Under the pieces are notes generated by a model. The model was not told the origin of the DNA. It worked only from the letters and a program-made list of their open reading frames with translations, and did no database searches. Made by a program: the position numbers and the translations under genes. From Candidatus Aenigmatarchaeota archaeon (lineage in GTDB: Archaea > EX4484-52 > B79-G9), in assembly GCA_023139785.1 (NCBI GenBank), contig JAGLMX010000039.1, positions 1-6,193 on the forward strand: a stretch of DNA of 6,193 nt. Direction: 5' to 3'. Positions 4,634 to 6,193 of the stretch are shown here, piece by piece (positions within the stretch are counted from its first letter, which is position 1; the number at the start of each line of letters is the position of its first letter).

Positions 4634-5290
4634 ATGTCTCTTAAAAAAGGCTCATTTCACGGTGATCCGAATATAGGCCTGTTTGCATTTGCAACTGACA
4701 AGTATCTATTTGCTGCAGATGATGGTATTCATGCTGACAACCTGAAGGTTCCTGTGGTTGTGTCCACAATATCCGGTACACAGCTTTGCGGAATGTTTGC
4801 TGTAGGAAATTCACATGGAATTATTTTGCCTGTGATGGTTGACAAATTAGAGATTAAGCGTATTTGTGCACAAATGAAAAAACTTGGCGTAAATGTCCTT
4901 TGCCTTGACAGCAAACAAAATGCGATGGGGAATATGATTTTGTGTAATGACAAGGGCGCGCTTGTAAGCCCTGAGCTTAAATCATATAAGAAAAAGATTG
5001 AATCATGCCTTAAAGTGCCTGTTACTTTTGGAAAGCTTCTTGATATGGACATTGTGGGCTCTGTATGCCTTGCGACAAACAACGGGTTTCTTTTGAATAT
5101 GCATGCAGGCGACGATGACTTTGAGCTTGTAAAAAAAGTTCTTGGTGTTGATGGAGATATTGGCACAATAAACTTTGGCGGACAGTTTGTCAGAAGCGGG
5201 CTGGTTGCAAACTCATCCGGCGCAATTGCAGGTTCCCGAACATCAGGGCCTGAGCTTTCAAGAATTGAGGAATCACTAGGATTTATTTAG
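4634..5290 (+). CDS. eif6: Translation initiation factor 6 (aIF6)
   Basis: A pentein-fold, five-repeat factor that binds the 50S subunit and prevents premature joining with 30S; it also acts in ribosome biogenesis. The sequence follows archaeal aIF6 closely: DPNIGLFAFATDKY near the start, NSHGIILPVMVD, then the near-invariant block around AMGNMILCNDKGALVSPEL, and the end GPELSRIEESLGFI. From the ATG chosen here it has 218 residues, the usual family length. Another in-frame ATG lies two codons upstream at 4628. The 4634 ATG is preferred because it stands about 26 bases from the TATA-like element and best fits the short leader of other aIF6 proteins. The gene is alone here: a divergent membrane protein gene precedes it and a convergent transporter gene overlaps its 3' end. 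It lacks the L39e/L31e ribosomal protein genes that often accompany it in archaea. Confidence 0.96.
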   Translation: MSLKKGSFHGDPNIGLFAFATDKYLFAADDGIHADNLKVPVVVSTISGTQLCGMFAVGNSHGIILPVMVDKLEIKRICAQMKKLGVNVLCLDSKQNAMGNMILCNDKGALVSPELKSYKKKIESCLKVPVTFGKLLDMDIVGSVCLATNNGFLLNMHAGDDDFELVKKVLGVDGDIGTINFGGQFVRSGLVANSSGAIAGSRTSGPELSRIEESLGFI

Positions 5291-6193
5291 TTTGGACTTT
5301 TTCTTCTTTCTGCGTAAAATTATGTAGTCTGCATATTCTTTGAGCACGGTTTCAACAAGAACAAAAACTATCGGGCCTATTATAATACCGGGCGCGCCCA
5401 TTACAATCGGGCCTGCAAAGAAACCGAGAAATATTGTAAGCGGGTTGACGTTTGCTTTTTTTGCGCCAATGGACGGGCGTATTATCATGTCTGTTGCAAG
5501 GTTCAGCACCAAAAAGCCATATACAATTACAAATACTGCGGTGTTCATGCTGCCGATAGAGTATTCATATAATCCGGCAGGAACATATATCATCCATACG
5601 CCGAAAACAGGCAAAAAGCTGAATAGACCCGACAAAATGGCAAGAAGCGCTGCATAGGGAACGCCAAGAGCATAATACCCAATCCATGCCAGTGTTCCGG
5701 TTATGATTGCCATTGTGATGTATGAAAGAAAGAGTACATCAAAGCTTTTCTTTAGCCCGTCTATTATGCTTGTAAAGAGCAGGCGCTCTTCAATTTCAAG
5801 GCTTTCTATGAATTTTGTTGCGTACCCGACAATCTTGCCGCCATCCCTTATGAAATGGTATGTTGCAAAAAGGTATATTGCCATATTTAAGAGCAGGCGT
5901 GGAATGCCCTGGAAAAAGGTCGTTGCACTGGATATCGCACTATCTGTGATGTGATTGAGCATATCCTGTAGCTCAACAGTGTATTTTTCAAGGCCGAAAG
6001 CCGAAATTTGTGATTCCATGAAGTCAATTAAGACACTTAAGTCCCCGCTTAACAGGCGCAGGTCATAAATAAGGGGCGATATGTCCCCGGCTGCAAACCT
6101 GAGAAGATAGAATGAAGGGATTATTATGGTCAGAAGAGAGATTGCAAGGGCTATATTGTATGAGTGAGTTATTTTTCTCAAGCGGGTCACAAG
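5276..6193 (-). CDS. AI-2E/PerM-family transporter (N-terminus outside window)
   Basis: A partial polytopic membrane protein of the AI-2E exporter/PerM (UPF0118) family. Family features seen, counting from the GTG at 6190: a hydrophobic helix at about residues 11-31, a soluble helical segment about 33-95, a helix ending in YHFIRDG (111-117), a helical region with LFSFLPVFGVWMIYVPAGL (189-207), and the characteristic DMIIRPSIGAKKANVNPLTIFLGFFAGPIVMGAPGIIIGP region (about 234-273). A lysine-rich cytoplasmic tail follows. The frame stays open through the codon before the GTG to the window edge. Family members normally have another N-terminal helix pair, so the true start is almost certainly to the right. 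The transported substrate is unknown; members include autoinducer-2 exporters and sodium/proton antiporter-like proteins. Its last 15 bp overlap the end of aIF6. Confidence 0.92.
   Translation of the reverse strand, partial: LVTRLRKITHSYNIALAISLLTIIIPSFYLLRFAAGDISPLIYDLRLLSGDLSVLIDFMESQISAFGLEKYTVELQDMLNHITDSAISSATTFFQGIPRLLLNMAIYLFATYHFIRDGGKIVGYATKFIESLEIEERLLFTSIIDGLKKSFDVLFLSYITMAIITGTLAWIGYYALGVPYAALLAILSGLFSFLPVFGVWMIYVPAGLYEYSIGSMNTAVFVIVYGFLVLNLATDMIIRPSIGAKKANVNPLTIFLGFFAGPIVMGAPGIIIGPIVFVLVETVLKEYADYIILRRKKKKSKLNKS

Noticed and set aside
1..6193. Search for CRISPR repeats, tRNA cloverleafs, C/D box RNAs and insertion sequence ends.
   Set aside because: No regularly spaced direct repeats, no cloverleaf-sized intergenic structure and no terminal repeats with a transposase; all gaps are about 110 bp or less.

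Overview
The window looks archaeal. It carries a translation initiation factor 6 (aIF6), an archaeal-type TruD pseudouridine synthase, a histone-fold protein, a XerA-type tyrosine recombinase and a free-standing LigD-type 3'-phosphoesterase. Several genes have an archaeal TATA-like element about 25-29 bases before the start codon and no Shine-Dalgarno sequence, which is the leaderless-transcript pattern. The small, loosely packed monocistronic genes and moderate GC would fit a DPANN or other uncultivated euryarchaeal-grade lineage, but the lineage cannot be fixed from this window alone.

Layout, left to right. Positions 1-54 hold a perfect 15-bp inverted repeat just beyond the 3' end of a complete XerA-like recombinase (55-897, minus). 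TruD follows (1001-2140, minus), then a short acidic-tailed histone-fold protein with a C-terminal coiled coil (2213-2695, minus). Divergent from it, across a 112-bp spacer containing a 35-base hairpin, is a stand-alone 3'-phosphoesterase (2808-3188, plus). Only 3 bp separate its stop from that of a convergent, diverged Nudix-superfamily protein (3192-4322, minus). This gene's arginine codon use differs from its neighbours and suggests transfer. A small two-helix membrane protein (4350-4574, minus) is divergent from aIF6 (4634-5290, plus). The aIF6 3' end overlaps by 15 bp the 3' end of an AI-2E/PerM-family membrane protein (5276 to the right edge, minus), whose N-terminus lies outside the window.

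Functionally this is a mixture of housekeeping genes (tRNA modification, ribosome biogenesis, probably chromosome resolution and DNA-end repair) plus one likely accessory gene. No multigene operon is evident: most genes have their own promoter and alternate in strand. The best candidates for something under-described are the coiled-coil histone-fold protein and its pairing across a structured divergent promoter with the DNA-end-healing phosphoesterase, the perfect palindrome next to xerA, and the atypical Nudix protein. I see no CRISPR array, tRNA, rRNA or insertion sequence, and no intergenic gap over 300 bp.
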